Shown here one piece after another: positions 41,523 through 51,464 of a stretch of DNA of 64,000 nt; the stretch's first letter is position 1, and every line of letters begins with the position of its first letter. Position numbers and translations under genes: made by a program. Below the pieces are notes generated by a model. That model was not told the DNA's origin. It saw only the letters and a program-made list of their open reading frames with translations, and did no database searches. Source of the DNA: Actibacterium sp. MT2.3-13A (GTDB lineage Bacteria > Pseudomonadota > Alphaproteobacteria > Rhodobacterales > Rhodobacteraceae); the NCBI RefSeq assembly GCF_018139985.1, contig NZ_JAGSOU010000003.1, forward strand, positions 1 through 64,000. Direction: 5' to 3'.

Positions 41523-43214
41523 ATGATTTCGCGGAGAGACTTCCTGCAAGCCACTGTGGCCGCTTCGGCCATCTATGGCGCAAGCGGTATCGGCAACTGG
41601 GCCAAACTGGCGGCCCAGCAGGCTATGACTCAGGACGAATTGCTGAAGTTCGACACTTTCGGCAACGTCACGCTGGTGCATGTTACCGATATTCACGCCC
41701 AAGCCAAGCCCATTTGGTTCCGCGAGCCCGAGATCAATCTCGGCGTGGGCGCGGTGAACGGTCTGCCGCCGCATGTCACCGGCGCCGACTTCCTGAAACT
41801 GTTCAACATGACCGCGGGCACGCCCGAGGCCTATGCCCTGACCTATGAGGATTTCGTTTCTCTGGCAAAGGGTTACGGCAAGATGGGCGGGCTTGACCGC
41901 GTCGCCACCGTGCTGAACGCGATCCGCGCCGACCGTCCCGACGCGCTGCTGCTCGACGGCGGCGACACCTGGCACGGCTCCTACACCTGCCTGAAGACCG
42001 ACGGCCAGGACATGGTCAACATCATGAACGCGCTCAAGCCCGACGCGATGACCTCGCACTGGGAATTCACCCTGGGCAGCGACCGCGTGAAAGAGATCGT
42101 CGAGGGGCTGGACTTCCCGTTCCTGGGTGCCAACATCTTCGACGCCGAATGGGACGAGCCCGCCTTCGAGCCTTACAAGATGTTCGAGCGCGGCGGCGCC
42201 AAGATCGCCGTGATCGGTCAGGCCTTCCCCTATCTGCCCATCGCCAACCCGAAATGGATGTTCCCCGAATACTCCTTCGGCATCCGCGAGGAGCGCATGA
42301 ACGAGGTGGTGCAGGAAGTGCGCGATGCCGGCGCCGACCTGGTGGTCGTGCTGTCGCACAACGGCTTCGACGTGGACCGCAAGATGGCGGCGCAGGTCCA
42401 GGGCATCGACGTGATCCTGACCGGCCACACCCATGACGCGCTGCCCGAGCCGGTGATGGTCGGCGAGACCATGCTGATCGCCTCGGGCTCGAACGGCAAG
42501 TTCGTCACCCGCCTCGACCTCGACGTGCGCAACGGTCAGCTGATGGGCTTCCGCCACAAGCTGATCCCGATCTTCTCGGACGTGATCGAGGCCGACAAGG
42601 ACGTTGCCGCCGTGATCGACGCCGAGCGCGCGCCCTTCAAGGCCGAGCTGGAAGAGGTCCTGGGCACCACCGACAGCCTGCTTTACCGTCGCGGCAACTT
42701 CAACGGCACCTGGGACGACCTGATCTGCAACGCGCTGATCGACGAGCGCGAGGCCGATATCGCCATGTCGCCCGGCTTCCGCTGGGGCCCGAGCCTGCTG
42801 CCGGGCGAGCCGATCACCCGCGAGGACCTGTTCAACGCGACTTCGATGACCTACCCGAACGCCTACCGCTCGGAGATGACCGGCGAGACCATCAAGGTGA
42901 TCCTCGAGGACGTGGCCGACAACCTGTTCAACCCCGATCCCTACTACCAGCAGGGCGGCGACATGGTGCGGGTCGGCGGCATGGGCTACCACATCGACGT
43001 GAGCAAGCCGCAGGGCCAGCGGATCACCAACATGACCCTGCTGAAGACCGGCGAGGCCGTCGACCCGGCCAAGACCTATGTGGTCTCCGGCTGGGCCAGC
43101 GTGAACGAAGGCACCGAGGGGCCGGCGATCTGGGATGTGGTCGAGACCTACATCAAGCGTCACGGCACCGTGCACGTCGATCCCAACAAGTCGGTGCAGG
43201 TCACCGGCGCGTAA
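41523..43214 (+). CDS. soxB: Sulfate thiohydrolase SoxB
   Basis: 563 residues from ATG 41523. It has a Tat signal SRRDFLQ. The di-manganese 5'-nucleotidase/metallophosphatase motifs are VTDIHAQ, DGGDTWHGS, LSHNGFDVD and LTGHTHD. It removes sulfate from the SoxY-bound S-sulfonate. The C-terminal nucleotidase-type domain includes RRGNFNGTWDDLICNALI and AMSPGFRWG. It stands between two gaps, with the soxA terminator upstream. Confidence 0.96.
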   Translation: MISRRDFLQATVAASAIYGASGIGNWAKLAAQQAMTQDELLKFDTFGNVTLVHVTDIHAQAKPIWFREPEINLGVGAVNGLPPHVTGADFLKLFNMTAGTPEAYALTYEDFVSLAKGYGKMGGLDRVATVLNAIRADRPDALLLDGGDTWHGSYTCLKTDGQDMVNIMNALKPDAMTSHWEFTLGSDRVKEIVEGLDFPFLGANIFDAEWDEPAFEPYKMFERGGAKIAVIGQAFPYLPIANPKWMFPEYSFGIREERMNEVVQEVRDAGADLVVVLSHNGFDVDRKMAAQVQGIDVILTGHTHDALPEPVMVGETMLIASGSNGKFVTRLDLDVRNGQLMGFRHKLIPIFSDVIEADKDVAAVIDAERAPFKAELEEVLGTTDSLLYRRGNFNGTWDDLICNALIDEREADIAMSPGFRWGPSLLPGEPITREDLFNATSMTYPNAYRSEMTGETIKVILEDVADNLFNPDPYYQQGGDMVRVGGMGYHIDVSKPQGQRITNMTLLKTGEAVDPAKTYVVSGWASVNEGTEGPAIWDVVETYIKRHGTVHVDPNKSVQVTGA

Positions 43215-43305
43215 CCCTTGAACCGGGGTGGGGCCCGCGCGGCACCGCCCCAGCAACCCATCATCTCTGCACGCAAAGTGCTGATCTCTGCAGGAGGTTG
43301 GAGAA

Positions 43306-44571
43306 ATGACTGACAAGTCTGGACCCTCGACCACCCGGCGCGGCTTCATGAAAGCCGGTCTCGCCGCGGGGGGCGCGGTTGCCGCCGGCGGCGCCGCACA
43401 TGCAGCGGGCGACCCGCTGATCACCGAAGTCCAGGAATGGGCCTCGATCACGGGCGAGGGCGTCGACGCCACGCCCTACGGCCTGCCGATCCGCTTCGAA
43501 TCGGACGTGGTGCGCCGCAACGTGGAATGGCTGACCGCCGACACGATCTCGTCGATCAACTTCACGCCGATCCACGCGCTTGACGGCACGATCACGCCGC
43601 AGGGCTGCGCCTTCGAGCGTCACCACTCGGGCGCGATCGAACTGAGCAAGGACGACTACCGGCTGATGATCAACGGCCTGGTCGACACGCCGCTGGTCTT
43701 CACCTACGAAGACCTGGAGCGTTTCCCGCGGGAAAACCGCGTGTATTTCTGCGAATGTGCCGCCAACACGGGCATGGAATGGGCCGGCGCGCAGCTGAAC
43801 GGCGCGCAGTTCACCCACGGCATGATCCACAACATGGAATACACCGGCATCCCGCTGCGCACGATCCTCGAAGAGGCCGGCATCCAGGCCGGCGCCAAGT
43901 GGATCTATGTCGAGGGCGCCGACGCCTCGTCGAACGGCCGCTCGATCCCGCTGGAAAAGGCGCTGGACGACGTGATGATCGCGTTCAAGGCCAACGGCGA
44001 AGCCCTGCGCAAGGAGCACGGCTACCCGGTGCGCCTCGTGGTTCCGGGCTGGGAAGGCAACATGTGGGTCAAGTGGCTGCGCCGCGTCGAAGTGACCGAC
44101 GCCCCGGTGGAAAGCCGCGAAGAGACCTCGAAATACACCGACACGCTGGCCGACGGCACCTCGCGCAAATGGACCTGGGAGATGGACGCCAAGTCGGTCA
44201 TCACCTCGCCCAGCCCGCAGTCGCCGATCAAGCATGGCCCCGGCCCGCTGGTCATCACCGGCCTGGCCTGGTCGGGCCGCGGCACCATCCCGCGCGTCGA
44301 CGTCACCACCGACGGCGGCAAGACCTGGCACAAGGCTCGCATGGACGGCGTCAGCCTGAACAAGGCGCTGCACCGTTTCTACCTGGAAATCGAATGGGAC
44401 GGCTCGGAGATGTTCCTGCAAAGCCGTGCCCATGACAGCACCGGCTATGTGCAGCCGACCAAGGCCCAGCTGCGCGAGGTGCGCGGCCTGAACTCGATCT
44501 ATCACAACAACTGTATCCAGACTTGGTGGGTCAAGTCGAACGGGGAGGCAGAGAATGTCGAAATTTCGTAA
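43306..44571 (+). CDS. soxC: Sulfane dehydrogenase molybdenum subunit SoxC
   Basis: 421 residues. It has a Tat signal with [25 protein letters not shown]. The sulfite-oxidase fold has [22 protein letters not shown], the molybdopterin Cys in [11 protein letters not shown], and an immunoglobulin-like C-terminal domain with [12 protein letters not shown]. With SoxD it oxidises SoxY-bound sulfane sulfur by six electrons, so thiosulfate can be fully oxidised without stored sulfur. It overlaps soxD by 17 bases. Confidence 0.95.
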   Translation: MTDKSGPSTTRRGFMKAGLAAGGAVAAGGAAHAAGDPLITEVQEWASITGEGVDATPYGLPIRFESDVVRRNVEWLTADTISSINFTPIHALDGTITPQGCAFERHHSGAIELSKDDYRLMINGLVDTPLVFTYEDLERFPRENRVYFCECAANTGMEWAGAQLNGAQFTHGMIHNMEYTGIPLRTILEEAGIQAGAKWIYVEGADASSNGRSIPLEKALDDVMIAFKANGEALRKEHGYPVRLVVPGWEGNMWVKWLRRVEVTDAPVESREETSKYTDTLADGTSRKWTWEMDAKSVITSPSPQSPIKHGPGPLVITGLAWSGRGTIPRVDVTTDGGKTWHKARMDGVSLNKALHRFYLEIEWDGSEMFLQSRAHDSTGYVQPTKAQLREVRGLNSIYHNNCIQTWWVKSNGEAENVEIS

Positions 44572-45613
44572 TCTGGTGATCTGCACGGCGCTGGCCTCGG
44601 CGCTGGCCGCGGGCCCCGCTCTGGCCGGCAAATACGGCCTTGGCCGCCCGGCCACCCCGGACGAGATCGCAGCCTGGAACAAGGACGTGCGCCCCGACGG
44701 CACCGGCCTGCCCGAGGGCTCGGGTTCGGTCGAGGACGGCGAGATGATCTTCGCCGAGAACTGCGCCGTCTGCCACGGCGACTTCGCCGAGGGCGTGGGC
44801 AACTGGCCGAAACTGGCCGGCGGCCAGGACACGCTGGACCACCAGGACCCGCTGAAGACCGTGGGCTCCTACTGGCCCTACCTGTCGACCACCTGGGACT
44901 ATGTGAACCGCTCGATGCCCTTCGGCAACGCGCAGACGCTGAGCCCCGACGAGGTCTATGCGATCGTCGCCTACATCCTCTACTCCAACGACCTCGTGGA
45001 CGATGAGTTCGTGCTGTCGAAGGAGAACTTCCTCGAGGTCGAGATGCCGAACGCCGATGGCTTCATCATCGACGACCGTCTCGAGGCGGAGGCGCATTTC
45101 TGGAACCCCGAGCCTTGCATGGAAAACTGCAAGGAGAGCGTGGAAATCACCATGCGCGCCGCGGTTCTGGACGTGACCCCGCAGGAGGAAGGCACCGAAG
45201 AGGCCGCGGCCGAGCCCGCCGCCACCGAGGAGGCCGCCCCGGTCGAGGCCGCCGCAACCGAGGCGCCGGCCGCCGCGGCAGTGGCCGCCGTCGATCACGA
45301 GCTGATCGAGGACGGCGAGAAGGTCTTCAAGAAGTGCAAGGCTTGCCACCAGGTCGGCGACGACGCCAAGCACCGCACCGGCCCGATCCTGAACGGCGTG
45401 GTCGGCCGCACCGCCGGCACCGCCGAGGGCTTCAAATACTCGGGCGGCGTCGTGGACGCCGGCGCGGGTGGCCTGGTCTGGACCCCCGAGAAACTGGACG
45501 AGTTCCTGTCCAATCCGAAGGGCTACATCCAGGGCAACAAGATGTCCTTCGCCGGCCTCAAGAAGGACGAGGACCGCGCCGCGGTCATCGCCTACCTGAG
45601 CACCTTCCAGTAA
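44555..45613 (+). CDS. soxD: Sulfane dehydrogenase di-haem cytochrome subunit SoxD
   Basis: 352 residues from ATG 44555. It has a signal peptide ending GPALAGK. Haem 1 is C70-A-V-C73-H74 in [12 protein letters not shown] and haem 2 is CKACH near residue 262 in [14 protein letters not shown]. The two cytochrome domains are joined by a ~45-residue Glu/Ala/Pro-rich linker (near 205-250) that looks flexible. It passes electrons from SoxC to cytochrome c. Confidence 0.95.
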   Translation: MSKFRNLVICTALASALAAGPALAGKYGLGRPATPDEIAAWNKDVRPDGTGLPEGSGSVEDGEMIFAENCAVCHGDFAEGVGNWPKLAGGQDTLDHQDPLKTVGSYWPYLSTTWDYVNRSMPFGNAQTLSPDEVYAIVAYILYSNDLVDDEFVLSKENFLEVEMPNADGFIIDDRLEAEAHFWNPEPCMENCKESVEITMRAAVLDVTPQEEGTEEAAAEPAATEEAAPVEAAATEAPAAAAVAAVDHELIEDGEKVFKKCKACHQVGDDAKHRTGPILNGVVGRTAGTAEGFKYSGGVVDAGAGGLVWTPEKLDEFLSNPKGYIQGNKMSFAGLKKDEDRAAVIAYLSTFQ

Positions 45614-45634
45614 TCGCGACGTCACGCGATCTTG

Positions 45635-45661
45635 CGGGCGGCCCTGGCGGGCCGCCCGTTT
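45635..45661 (+). terminator. Intrinsic terminator after soxD
   Basis: CGGGCGGCC and GGCCGCCCG form a perfect 9-bp stem with a 6-base loop, followed by TTT. It marks the end of the sox cluster. The 230 bases from 45662 to 45893 show no convincing gene. Confidence 0.7.
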
Positions 45662-45893
45662 GCGTTCCGGGCGGAGCCTCTCAAGCCGTTCGATGAATTG
45701 GCCCGTCTCGCGCGGCGGCCGGGACGCGCGCGCCGCGCTGCGCGAACAGGCGGGTGGGGCAACGGTCTTGGCGGTGGGGCGCGATGCCGGGCGCGTGCAG
45801 CCGGAACGGGCACCATCCGGCCCTTTCGCCGGGCCGCCACAGGCGGCCTCTGCCCTCGTCGCGAGGTCCGCCCGTCCTGCCTGGAAGGCGCCG

Positions 45894-46388
45894 TCACGCG
45901 AAGGGGGCGAAGCCGCCGTATCTTCCGCCCAGAAACACCAGCGGCGCGCCCTCGCGCTGCACCGCCTCCAGGACGCGCCCGACAATGATCGCGTGATCGC
46001 CGCCGTCGTGCACCGCCTCCTGCCGGCACAGGAACCGCGCCAGCACCCCCTCCAGCAACGGCACCCCGCCGGGGCCGGCCCGCCAGTCGAGCCCCTCGAA
46101 CCCGTGGCCCGCGCGCGCGAAGCGGCGCGCCAGCGGCTCCTGCTCCGCGGTGAGCACATGGATGGCGTAATCCTGCGCCGCGCGGAACGCGGCGAACCGG
46201 GCCGAGCGTTTCGCCGGCGACCACAGCACCAGCGGCGGATCGAGCGAGACCGACGCGAAGCTGTTGGCCGTGATCCCCAGCGGCCCGCCGGGCGCCTGTG
46301 TGGTGACCACCGCCACCCCGGTGGCGTAGCGCCCCAGGCACTGGCGCAGGGCAAGGGCGTTCGTCGATCCCGGTTCGAATGCGTCCAC
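45894..46388 (-). CDS. Flavin reductase family protein (FMN-binding)
   Basis: 164 residues from GTG 46388 (GTGAGCTGAG upstream). The family motifs are [43 protein letters not shown] and HDAIIVGRV-type [16 protein letters not shown] near the end. These proteins reduce free FMN/FAD for partner monooxygenases, but no partner is adjacent. It is not SoxF, which is a different flavoprotein. It stands alone between sox and phn and is transcribed away from phnC. Confidence 0.85.
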   Translation of the reverse strand: MDAFEPGSTNALALRQCLGRYATGVAVVTTQAPGGPLGITANSFASVSLDPPLVLWSPAKRSARFAAFRAAQDYAIHVLTAEQEPLARRFARAGHGFEGLDWRAGPGGVPLLEGVLARFLCRQEAVHDGGDHAIIVGRVLEAVQREGAPLVFLGGRYGGFAPFA

Positions 46389-46572
46389 CTCAGCTCACCC
46401 TTCCGCCTTTGTGACATTGCGCGGCCCGCGCCGCCCTGAGGCAGTTAGCATGTTCGACGAGCAGGGCAAACGTCCCGCGCCGCCCGGCGTCGTTACAAAA
46501 GCTTCAGCAAACTGCAACGGCCCCGTCGTCCGCGGCCTGTATCCGGCCCCAAGTGGCTGCAAAGGGGACGAT

Positions 46573-47397
46573 ATGCTGCTTAGCGTCGAGACCGTGACCA
46601 AGACCTTCGGCCGGAATGTCGCCGTGGACAACGTCTCCTTCACGGTGGACCGGCCCGCCTTCGTGGGCATCATCGGGCGCTCGGGGGCGGGGAAATCAAC
46701 CTTCCTGCGGATGGTGAACCGCCTGACCGACGCCAGCGCCGGCGCCATCCGCTTCGAGGGGCGCGATATCCTCGGGTTGCAGGGCCGTGACCGGCGCGCC
46801 TGGCAATCCGACTGCGCGATGATCTTCCAGCAGTTCAACCTGGTGCCGCGCATGGACGTGGTGTCCAACGTGCTGCATGGCACGCTGAACCGGCGCTCTT
46901 CCCTCGCCACCGTCTTCAATCTCTTTCCCCGGGCCGACATCCACCGCGCCATCGACCTCCTCGACCGGCTGGGCATCGCCGAGCAGGCCGCCAAGCGCGC
47001 CGAGGCGCTGTCGGGCGGCCAGCAGCAGCGCGTCGCCATTGCCCGCGCCCTGATGCAGGACCCCAGGATCATCCTGGCCGACGAGCCCATCGCCAGCCTC
47101 GACCCGATGAACGCGCAGGTGGTGATGGAGGCGCTCTACCGCATCAACCGCGAGGACGGGCGCATGGTCATTGCCAACCTGCACACGCTGGACACCGCGC
47201 GGCGCTATTGCGACCGGGTGATCGGGATGCGCGACGGCCGCATCGTGTTCGACGGCACGCCCGCGCAGCTGACCACCGGGGTCGCGCGCGACATCTACGG
47301 CGCCGACGCAAGCTTCACCGAATCCGCCACCTCGACCTCGCTCGACGCGCTGAACACCCCTGCGCCGGGCAGGCTGCGGACGCCGGAGACCATCTGA
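46573..47397 (+). CDS. phnC: Phosphonate ABC transporter ATP-binding protein PhnC
   Basis: 274 residues from ATG 46573 (AAAGGGGA upstream; earlier in-frame starts lack a good site). Walker A is [18 protein letters not shown], the Q-loop is FQQFNLVPR, the signature is [33 protein letters not shown] and the H-loop NLHTLDTA. It energises phosphonate uptake with PhnD and two PhnE subunits. It is the first gene of phnCDEE. Confidence 0.94.
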   Translation: MLLSVETVTKTFGRNVAVDNVSFTVDRPAFVGIIGRSGAGKSTFLRMVNRLTDASAGAIRFEGRDILGLQGRDRRAWQSDCAMIFQQFNLVPRMDVVSNVLHGTLNRRSSLATVFNLFPRADIHRAIDLLDRLGIAEQAAKRAEALSGGQQQRVAIARALMQDPRIILADEPIASLDPMNAQVVMEALYRINREDGRMVIANLHTLDTARRYCDRVIGMRDGRIVFDGTPAQLTTGVARDIYGADASFTESATSTSLDALNTPAPGRLRTPETI

Positions 47398-47450
47398 GAT
47401 TTCATCCGTCCCGGCGCACCGGCGGGGCAAGTTCAACCTGGAGAAAGACG

Positions 47451-48365
47451 ATGAAAAGACTGCTCGCGGCCCTCGTGGCCACCACCGCCCTGGCCGGCCC
47501 CGCCCTCTCGGAAAGCCACGGCGGCGGGATCACCGAATTCCGCATCGGCATCCTCGGCGGCGAGAACGCCCAGGACCGCCTGAACTCGAACGAGTGCCTG
47601 CGCGCCAAGACCGAGGAACTGCTGGGCGTCGAGACCAAGCTGTTCGCGCCGGCCGACTACAACGGCGTGATCCAGGGCCTGCTGGGTGGCACCATCGACA
47701 TGGCCTGGCTGGGCGCCTCGGGCTATGCCAAGACCTATCTCGAAGACCCCGAGGCGGTCGAGCCGGTGCTGGTCAAGGTCAACGTCGACGGCAGCTACGG
47801 CTACCATTCCATCGGCTTCGCCCGCAAGGACAGCGGCATCGCCTCGCTCGCCGACGTCAAGGGCAAGGTCTTCGGCTTCGGCGATCCCAACTCGACCAGC
47901 GGCTACCTGATCCCCTCGATCGAGATCCCGGCCGAGATCGGCGCCTCGATGCAGTCGGGCGACTATTTCGGCGAGGTGAAGTTCACCGGCGGTCACGAGC
48001 AGACCATCGTCGCCGTGAACAACGGCGACGTGGACGCCGGCGTGACCTGGGCCGACGGTCTGGGCAACTGGGAGGACGGCTACAACTCGGGCGCGCTGCG
48101 CAAGGCGGTGGATGCGGGCCTCATCGACATGAACGACCTGGTCGAGATCTGGCGCTCCAAGCCGATCCCGGAAGGCCCGGTCGTGCTGCGCAAGGTCCTG
48201 CCCGAGGACACGAAGGTCAAGGTGACCGCGCTGATGGCCTCGCTCGCCTCGATGGACCCCGATTGCTACTACGGCGTGGCCGCGGGTGACTCCAAGGGCT
48301 TCATGCCGATCGGCCACGACGCCTATCTCTCGATCATCGAGGCGCGCAAGGCCAAGTCGAACTGA
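47451..48365 (+). CDS. phnD: Phosphonate-binding periplasmic protein PhnD
   Basis: 304 residues from ATG 47451 (GGAGAAAG upstream). It has a signal peptide (LLAALVATTALAGPALSES). The family pattern includes FRIGILGGENAQDRL, MAWLGASGYAKTY, FGFGDPNSTSGYLIPSIE and VDAGVTWADGLGNWE. It binds alkylphosphonates in the periplasm and hands them to PhnE. A strong hairpin follows before phnE. Confidence 0.94.
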   Translation: MKRLLAALVATTALAGPALSESHGGGITEFRIGILGGENAQDRLNSNECLRAKTEELLGVETKLFAPADYNGVIQGLLGGTIDMAWLGASGYAKTYLEDPEAVEPVLVKVNVDGSYGYHSIGFARKDSGIASLADVKGKVFGFGDPNSTSGYLIPSIEIPAEIGASMQSGDYFGEVKFTGGHEQTIVAVNNGDVDAGVTWADGLGNWEDGYNSGALRKAVDAGLIDMNDLVEIWRSKPIPEGPVVLRKVLPEDTKVKVTALMASLASMDPDCYYGVAAGDSKGFMPIGHDAYLSIIEARKAKSN

Positions 48366-48382
48366 GGTTTCCAACCTTCCGA

Positions 48383-48410
48383 CGGGTCCCGCGCCGCGCG
48401 GGGCCCGTTT
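48383..48410 (+). terminator. Hairpin between phnD and phnE (attenuator-like)
   Basis: An 11-bp stem (48383-48393 with 48397-48407, one T-G pair) and TTT after it lie between the binding-protein gene and the first permease gene. Such hairpins typically cut transcription so that binding protein is made in excess over permease. Confidence 0.6.
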
Positions 48411-48429
48411 CCCATCCGAAAGCAGAAAG

Positions 48430-49302
48430 ATGGCAGAACCCCTTGTCGGACCCCACGGGGGCAGCCCCGACATCCGCGACCACTACATGGTCCTGACCCG
48501 CCGCAAGCGCATGTATGGCGGCCTCGCGCTGGCGATCTTCGCCGCGCTGATGGCCTCCGGCTTCGTCCTGGCCGAGGACCGCAACGCGGGCGGCTTCCGG
48601 GACGGCATCGCCAATGTCTTCGACTTCCCCGCGCAGGTGGTGGGCGAGGCCTGGGAAAAGGCCGACCTGCTGCCCGGGCATCTGCTGCATTTCTTCCCCG
48701 CGCTGGTCGAGACCGTCAACATCGCCGCCGTCTCCACGCTGGTCGGCGCGCTCTGCGCGCTGGTGCTGTCGCTGCTCTCCACCCGCGGGCTGGCGCGCTT
48801 TCCCCGGCTGATCCCGGCGTTCCGCCGCGGCATGGACATCATGCGCGCCATCCCTGAGATCGTGATCGCGCTGGTGCTGATCTTCGTGCTCGGCGGCGGC
48901 CCGGTGCCGGCGATGATCGCCATCGCCGTCCACACCGCCGGCGCGCTGGGCAAGCTGTTTTCCGAGGTGAACGAGAACGCCTCGCTCAAACCCGTCGAGG
49001 GGCTGGAATCGGTTGGTGCCACCTGGATCCAGCGGATGTGGCTGGGCGTGATCCCGCAGGTCGCGCCCAACTATCTCAGCTACGCGCTGCTGCGCTTCGA
49101 GATCAATATCCGCGCCTCGGCCATCCTCGGCTTCGTCGGCGCCGGCGGCATCGGCTACGAGCTGAAGAACGCCATGTCCTGGGGGCAGGGCAAGTTCGAC
49201 GAGGCCGCAGCGATCTTCCTGCTGCTCTTCGGCGCGATCGTCGCCTTCGACCAGATCTCCGGCCATCTCCGCAACAGGCTCACCACCGGAGGCCGGGCAT
49301 GA
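48430..49302 (+). CDS. phnE: Phosphonate ABC transporter permease PhnE (first copy)
   Basis: 290 residues, with a first membrane segment near 23-42 and five more between ~95 and 280. The EAA-type cytoplasmic loop reads EGLESVGATWIQRMWLGVIPQVAPNYLSY. It overlaps the second permease gene by ATGA. The two PhnE subunits probably form a heterodimer. Confidence 0.92.
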   Translation: MAEPLVGPHGGSPDIRDHYMVLTRRKRMYGGLALAIFAALMASGFVLAEDRNAGGFRDGIANVFDFPAQVVGEAWEKADLLPGHLLHFFPALVETVNIAAVSTLVGALCALVLSLLSTRGLARFPRLIPAFRRGMDIMRAIPEIVIALVLIFVLGGGPVPAMIAIAVHTAGALGKLFSEVNENASLKPVEGLESVGATWIQRMWLGVIPQVAPNYLSYALLRFEINIRASAILGFVGAGGIGYELKNAMSWGQGKFDEAAAIFLLLFGAIVAFDQISGHLRNRLTTGGRA

Positions 49303-50615
49303 CCGACGCCACCGCCCTGCTCAAGGACGAGGCCGACCGCCTCTTCGCCGGCAAGCGCCTGCTGGCCTTCGCCGTCCCGGCCGCGATCCTCGCCTATCTC
49401 GCCTGTGTCTTCGTCGCCTTCGACATCCCCGGGCTCTACGACCGCGCGCGCATGGACAATGCCCGCGCGTTGGCCGCCGACAGCTACAGCTACAAGACCC
49501 ATGTCGCCCGCGACAACCGCACCGGCGAGCTGACCATCGCCATCGAGGGCGAGCGCAAGGGGACCTATCCGCCGGGCACCGCGCCCGATTGGGTCAGCCT
49601 GGGCAATGACACGGTGATCGACCTCGGCGGCGGCCATGTGGTGACCTATGCCGGCGAGGCGGTGCGCTACGACGTGCCCGGCTTCGGCCCGATCCTGGCC
49701 GCGCCGGGCGCGCGCGGCGTCGAGACCAACCTGAGTGGCAATCTGCCCGGCTGGATCAGCCTGTCGAAAAACCGCCTTGCCGTAGCCACCGAGGCCGGCC
49801 GCCTGACCGTCACCCGCAATCGCACCGAGGTGTTCCGCTATTTCACCGGCTGGGAGCTGTTCTTCTTCACCCTCGACAGCCCCTATCACGGCGCCGCGCT
49901 GAGCGAGATCCTCGCCGGCGTGCGGCTGGACCCCGCGCGCCCCAATATCGTCGGCGCGGCGCAGGATTTCTGGTCCAACCCCATGTGGCGCCACGGCGAG
50001 GTCGCCTGGGCGATCTTCGAAACCGTTCTGATGGCCTTTCTCGGCACCATGGGGGCGGCGCTGATCGCCCTGCCGCTGGCCTTTCTCGCGGCCCGCAATT
50101 TCGCGCCGCTGCGCGCGCTGCGCTTCGGCATGCGCCGGGTCTTCGACTTCCTGCGCGGGGTGGACGGGCTGATCTGGACGATCGTGCTCAGCCGCGCCTT
50201 CGGCCCCGGTCCGATGACCGGTGCGCTGGCGATCCTGCTCACCGACACCGGCAGCTTCGGCAAGATGTTCTCCGAGGCCTTGGAAAACGTCGACGCGAAA
50301 CAGATCGAGGGGGTGCAGTCCACCGGCGCGCGCCCCGTGCAGCGCTACCGCTTCGGGGTGATCCCTCAGATCACGCCGGTGCTGCTCAGCCAGGTGCTCT
50401 ACTACCTCGAATCCAACACCCGCAGCGCCACCATCATCGGCGCCATCACCGGCGGCGGCATCGGCTTGCTTCTGACCCAGGCGATGATCACCCAGAAGGA
50501 CTGGGAGGAGGTCAGCTATTACATCGTGTTGATCGTGCTGATGGTGATGCTGATGGACTGGCTCTCCGGCTGGCTGCGCCGCCGCCTGATCCGCGGCGAT
50601 GCGGGCGGGCACTGA
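49299..50615 (+). CDS. phnE: Phosphonate ABC transporter permease PhnE (second copy, long form)
   Basis: 438 residues. After the first membrane segment (LLAFAVPAAILAYLACVFVAF) there is an insert of ~170 mostly hydrophilic residues (49-220) with beta-strand-like text, then FFFTL and a normal permease domain with the EAA loop EGVQSTGARPVQRYRFGVIPQITPVLLSQ. The insert is expected in the periplasm and could dock PhnD. It ends the phnCDEE operon. Confidence 0.9.
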   Translation: MTDATALLKDEADRLFAGKRLLAFAVPAAILAYLACVFVAFDIPGLYDRARMDNARALAADSYSYKTHVARDNRTGELTIAIEGERKGTYPPGTAPDWVSLGNDTVIDLGGGHVVTYAGEAVRYDVPGFGPILAAPGARGVETNLSGNLPGWISLSKNRLAVATEAGRLTVTRNRTEVFRYFTGWELFFFTLDSPYHGAALSEILAGVRLDPARPNIVGAAQDFWSNPMWRHGEVAWAIFETVLMAFLGTMGAALIALPLAFLAARNFAPLRALRFGMRRVFDFLRGVDGLIWTIVLSRAFGPGPMTGALAILLTDTGSFGKMFSEALENVDAKQIEGVQSTGARPVQRYRFGVIPQITPVLLSQVLYYLESNTRSATIIGAITGGGIGLLLTQAMITQKDWEEVSYYIVLIVLMVMLMDWLSGWLRRRLIRGDAGGH

Positions 50616-50623
50616 CACGCCCC

Positions 50624-50645
50624 CTTCTTCTTGGCAAAAATACTC
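50624..50645. repeat. CTTCTTCTTGGCAAAAATACTC-like intergenic element
   Basis: This pyrimidine-then-A-rich string (starting CTTCTTCTTGGC, ending AAATACTC) looks like a short interspersed element I recall being frequent between genes in Rhodobacteraceae. Only one copy is in the window, so repetition cannot be shown here. A 6-bp hairpin (50650-50669) follows it. Confidence 0.35.
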
Positions 50646-50689
50646 AAAACGGCGGTGCGCTCGCCGCCGTCGCAACGCTGGAGGTTCCG

Positions 50690-51322
50690 ATGCCCCGCCT
50701 GAACCCGGACAAACCCGTCATCCATCCCGACTGCACCCTCACCGACAGCCGTTTCGGCCGCTATGTCGAGATCGGGCAGGGGTCGCGCGTGGCCTATTCC
50801 GCGCTTGACGACTATTCCTATTGCGACCGCTACGCCGACATCGCCAACGCGACGATCGGCAAGTTCGCCAATATCGCCAGCTTCACCCGGATCGGGCCCA
50901 CCGATCACCCGATGGGAAACGCCTCGCTGCATCACTTCCTCTACCGCTCCCACGATTACTGGGACGACGCGGAGCGGGACGACGCCTTCTTCGCGCACCG
51001 AAAAAGCCGCCGCACCGAGATCGGCCACGACACCTGGATCGGCCATGGCGCCGTGATCCGGCCCGAGCTCAGCATCGGCCACGGCGCGGTGGTGGCGGCG
51101 GGCGCGGTCGTGACCGGGGACGTGGCCCCCTACATGATCGTGGCCGGCGTGCCCGCCCGGCCCCTGCGCGCGCGGTTTCCGCGGGCCGTGGCCGAGCGTC
51201 TGATGCAACTCGCCTGGTGGGATTGGGATCACGCCCGCCTGCGCGCCGCGCTGGAGGATTTCCGCGCGCTGCCCGCCGAGGCGTTCCTGGAGAAATACGA
51301 AGGGACGGGGAGGGGGGCATAG
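50690..51322 (+). CDS. Hexapeptide-repeat acetyltransferase of phosphonate loci
   Basis: 210 residues. A left-handed beta-helix is built from repeats such as DCTLTDSRFGRYVEIGQGSRV and HDTWIGHGAVIRPELSIGHGAVVAAGAVVTGDVAPYMIVAGVPARPLRARF, as in xenobiotic/chloramphenicol acetyltransferases. A member of this family is repeatedly found in C-P lyase operons, where it may acetylate aminoalkylphosphonates in place of PhnO. It follows phnE after 74 bases and converges with phnM. Confidence 0.85.
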   Translation: MPRLNPDKPVIHPDCTLTDSRFGRYVEIGQGSRVAYSALDDYSYCDRYADIANATIGKFANIASFTRIGPTDHPMGNASLHHFLYRSHDYWDDAERDDAFFAHRKSRRTEIGHDTWIGHGAVIRPELSIGHGAVVAAGAVVTGDVAPYMIVAGVPARPLRARFPRAVAERLMQLAWWDWDHARLRAALEDFRALPAEAFLEKYEGTGRGA

Positions 51323-51464
51323 CGCCACGCCGACGGTTCCCGCCCGGCGGTCACGCCGGCCGGCGCCTCCGCCCCGCCCCCGGCGGGCGCCTCTCGCCCA
51401 TCTGCGAGGCATGGCTGGACGGGGTATCGCCCAGGAAAAGGGGGCCTTCAGGCGGGTTGACGCC

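Noticed and set aside
41322-43472. 716-residue minus-strand frame opposite soxB
   Set aside because: Antisense shadow; SoxB is complete with all metal motifs on the plus strand.
45662-45893. Small Arg-rich open frames after soxD
   Set aside because: No ribosome site and low-complexity text; probably shadows in GC-rich intergenic DNA.
46389-46572. Pho box before phnC
   Set aside because: I looked for CTGTCAT-type repeats; CGTTACAAAAGCTTCAG is only a weak resemblance, so no PhoB site is claimed.
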